The notes beneath the pieces were generated by a model that saw only the letters and a program-made list of their open reading frames with translations, had not been told where the DNA came from and searched no databases. From Zygnema cylindricum (taxonomy: Eukaryota > Streptophyta > Zygnematophyceae > Zygnematales > Zygnemataceae): 20,000 nucleotides of DNA. Each line of letters begins with the position of its first letter. Position 1 is the stretch's first letter. The position numbers were made by a program, and so were the translations under genes. Location: contig JBBHKE010001255.1 of assembly GCA_037447655.1 (NCBI GenBank), forward strand, positions 124,508 to 144,507. Reading direction: 5' to 3'. Positions 17,621 to 20,000 of the stretch are shown here, one piece after another.

Positions 17621-19137
17621 TTAAATCTCAAAGTGTGTATTTTATTTCCATTTTTTTTCGTGCATTGACTGCTCAGTTGTCACGCTGGCTGCCCGAAACT
17701 AATTAACAGACGGTTACTTTTAAATTGAACGTGGAAAGAAAAACACACACTCATTAAGCTGCACAGCGGTACAAAATACGGTACGTCAGCCGAAAGTTGA
17801 TAATCAACTATACAGCGTGCGATAAGGTAGTGTTGCATATCGATGAACAACAGGAACATACATAAAATTGTACGAACTTAAAAATAAGGTACGATCATAC
17901 AGTACAAGGACTAGAGTTGCATATCAGAGGCCAAAATGGCACTATTCACTACATGTCAAAATTTGTGTCTCCATATTCGATACATATCTTGTGACAAAAT
18001 TGATGGCTGCGACATCAAAAAAAAAAAAAAACATCAAACTACAACATGACACAAGATTAAGTACGGTCCACTCAAGTTGAACATTTTTCAATATTATTAT
18101 ATAACAAAAGTTCAAAACTGTGAAAAATCCGCATCAACTTCGTGAACGACCACCATATACAATCAACCAATAAAAAGCCTCGAACCTCTACATTTTTCTG
18201 TAATGCTACACGGAGCTCAAATCACAAAAAACTCATCGGTCATAAGTTCAATTATCAGAGCAAAAAAAAAATAGTAATTGAACTTCTTTCAAGTTCACAA
18301 GTGCCCCTGTTCCATAAACCCTAAATTTATCATCAGAAAAACTCACAGCCATATATATCTCAACAGCCAATCATTTGATCTCAAAATCAAAATTCCACAA
18401 TATGAAACGTCCACCTTGCAAAACTTTTAGCAGAAAGAAATCCACACTATATACTGTATCCTACCGACCTGCAAATTCCCATCACACGCAGTATTTTTTA
18501 CATTATGTAAAATTTTTCCCTTCTTTTTTTTTTTTTTTTAGCGAAAGCTTTACACCTTTTTTTTTGCTCTTGACAGTGTACAGTCGCTACTCTCGCAAAC
18601 TTAACACTTTCCTTTCAGTTGAAATAAAACACGTTACATAAAAAAATAAACAAATGAAAACAGACCCGAATCAACGCCATAAAATAATATCACATTTTAC
18701 GACATTCACCGTTTTTTCGTTTGATGTGTTTTCTAAATTTTGCTAAAAAAAAAATACCAAAGAAAAAAAAAGAACTCTCTACCAGCCGCAAAAAAAAGTT
18801 TTTACCTACCCTAGAAAAAAACAAAAAGACAAACCTACAAACCCATCATTAGGCTTGCCAAATTTGGAAGTGAGGTAAAAATGGGTAAAAAACGGAACAA
18901 TATCACATGACCATATGACTGCAGATAACAGCAAACAACTCCGTCGGCACAAACCATATATAGAGTGGTTATCCTTATTATTATTATTCATTTTTGCTTC
19001 CTGCATTTCTACATGCTTTTCCTTATGAACAAAAGAAGGGAAAGTAGATCACGAAACTGGAAAATAGAAAGACGATCATGAAAGTCGAGAGAACAAAAAG
19101 TAGAGAAAAAGAAAGTAAAAGTAGAAAAGAACATAGA
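17621..19137. other. AT-rich intergenic DNA and probable 3' UTR
   Basis: No coding frame has support. Notable items are the perfect palindrome AGTTGATAATCAACT (17795-17809), a poly-A run near 18017-18030, an 11-bp perfect inverted repeat AAGTTCAATTA/TAATTGAACTT (18244-18254, 18275-18285) and a poly-T run at about 18524-18539. The last few hundred bases, read on the minus strand, are T-rich (repeated TCTACTTTTT/TTCTCTC) and are probably the 3' UTR of the open frame beginning at 19950. Confidence 0.45.
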
Positions 19138-19950
19138 TCATGTTTCCTCTTTTATGGGCGGCAGAGCCACGTCACTTAATTGTACCCCAAACCCGGATAA
19201 AATAGAAGAAGATACGATCCTCCGACTCCCACTTTCAGCCTCACCTTTTCCTCCAGATGCACTCGCCTCGGGAGAATCATCCTCTCCCTCCACTCCTTCC
19301 ACTCGACTCGCACTATCTCCTCCGGACCTCGATCTTCCACTTTCTATTAAAGGGTTTGAAGAAGCCTCTGGTTTTGTCACGTCCCCACTGCTTCCAAAAG
19401 CCATGACCGGTACGGTATGTGTCCCTCCCTTCCTCTTCCTCCTCTTCCCTTGTGGAATCGTACCAGAAAACAACGGATTTGTGGACAGCCCTTCGCTTGA
19501 GCTTCGTACAACTCCAGGTTTCGGTGGGGATGAGGTATCCTTAGTTATTCCTGTCCCTTTCGTTGTTGATTTTTTGTTTTGATCTCCTCCTCCTCCTCCT
19601 CCTCCTCCGCCTCCTCCTCCGCCTCCTCTCCCCTCTCCCTTCCCTCCCTCTTCTCCCCTCTCCTCTCCCTTTCCTTCTCTTCTCTCCTCATAACTATTAT
19701 TTATTTTCTTATTCTCCGAAAAATCTTCAACGGGGCTTAGAAAAAAAACCATGGCTTCTAAATTTTTCTCCGGGGAAACATTTTTTAAAAAATTGTAAAT
19801 TTCTTCATTTTTAAACAAATTCCGTTTTTCGCAATTTTTTGCGATTTCGAAACTGATTTGATCGCTCGAAATTTTCGCAAAAAATCGCAATAAACCAAAA
19901 TGAGAATCACTTTTCCCAATTATTCTGCATAGATAATGTCCCGAAAACAA
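19138..19950 (-). CDS. Unidentified low-complexity protein, probable terminal exon
   Basis: A 270-codon open frame on the minus strand. Its C-terminal half (about residues 120-270) has the look of real disordered coding sequence: rich in S, G, P, E and K, balanced in composition, with a basic patch GKRRKRKGG that could act as a nuclear localisation signal, and an ending of VALPPIKEET. The middle is a poly-glycine and Glu/Gly/Arg stretch encoded by the purine tract at 19583-19689. The N-terminal 90 residues are AT-rich, Asn/Lys/Phe-rich and may be intron or upstream non-coding sequence, so the real exon probably starts inside the frame. No family is recognised. T-rich sequence after the stop fits a plant 3' UTR. 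Confidence 0.45.
   Translation of the reverse strand: MFSGHYLCRIIGKSDSHFGLLRFFAKISSDQISFEIAKNCEKRNLFKNEEIYNFLKNVSPEKNLEAMVFFLSPVEDFSENKKINNSYEERREGKGEERGEEGGKGEGRGGGGGGGGGGGGGGDQNKKSTTKGTGITKDTSSPPKPGVVRSSSEGLSTNPLFSGTIPQGKRRKRKGGTHTVPVMAFGSSGDVTKPEASSNPLIESGRSRSGGDSASRVEGVEGEDDSPEASASGGKGEAESGSRRIVSSSILSGFGVQLSDVALPPIKEET
19583..19689. repeat. (CTC)n / polypyrimidine tract
   Basis: The plus strand is almost purely pyrimidine: about ten CTC/CTCCTC units interrupted by CCG, then CTCCCTT-like sequence. In the minus frame it encodes poly-Gly then Glu/Gly/Arg repeats. Confidence 0.9.
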
Positions 19951-20000
19951 AAAAAAGGAGAGGGGAGAAGGTGGGGAGGAGGGGAGGAACGGGGGGGAGG
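19950..20000 (+). repeat. Polypurine tract running off the window
   Basis: Plus-strand A-run followed by GGAGAGGGGAG-type and G-rich sequence to the last base. It is similar in composition to 3919-4317 and continues beyond the window. Confidence 0.75.

Overview
This is a piece of a eukaryotic nuclear genome, almost certainly from a streptophyte plant (land plant or charophyte alga; I cannot place it more narrowly). The deciding feature is a complete, intron-rich, plant-type trehalose-6-phosphate phosphatase (TPP) gene on the minus strand. Its 11 coding exons run from the ATG at 16138 to the stop at 7825. They are joined by ten GT-AG introns of 206 to 1476 bp and encode 345 residues with all the HAD-phosphatase motifs. 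The remainder is AT-rich non-coding DNA with homopolymer runs, purine/pyrimidine tracts and decayed mobile elements.

Layout. 1-660: one to three GC-rich exon-like blocks of an unidentified plus-strand gene. 661-1960: no recognisable gene. 1970-3217 (minus): a frameshifted C-terminal fragment and 3' tail of a non-LTR retroelement. 3919-4317: a ~400-bp polypurine tract. 4889-6100 (plus): two head-to-tail 3'-end fragments of a related retroelement, with a third trace near 6926-6960. 6289-6833: a MITE-like element with long terminal inverted repeats and a TA target duplication. 7490-7824: probable TPP 3' UTR. 7825-16138: TPP. 16139-16416: TPP leader and promoter region, preceded by a 113-bp-period tandem duplication (16417-16642). 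16923-17609: a Mutator-like non-autonomous element flanked by an exact 11-bp direct repeat, with a tRNA-like Pol III B box inside it. 17621-19137: AT-rich intergenic DNA, probably including the 3' UTR of the next gene. 19138-19950 (minus): a 270-codon open frame, probably the last exon of an unidentified gene.

Only TPP is identified with confidence. It would dephosphorylate trehalose-6-phosphate to trehalose in the trehalose signalling pathway. I see no operon-like or functional link between it and its neighbours. I found no convincing new multi-gene system. The most unusual material is the nested and opposed set of retroelement 3' ends, the two non-autonomous DNA elements with visible target duplications, and several exon-like modules inside TPP introns.
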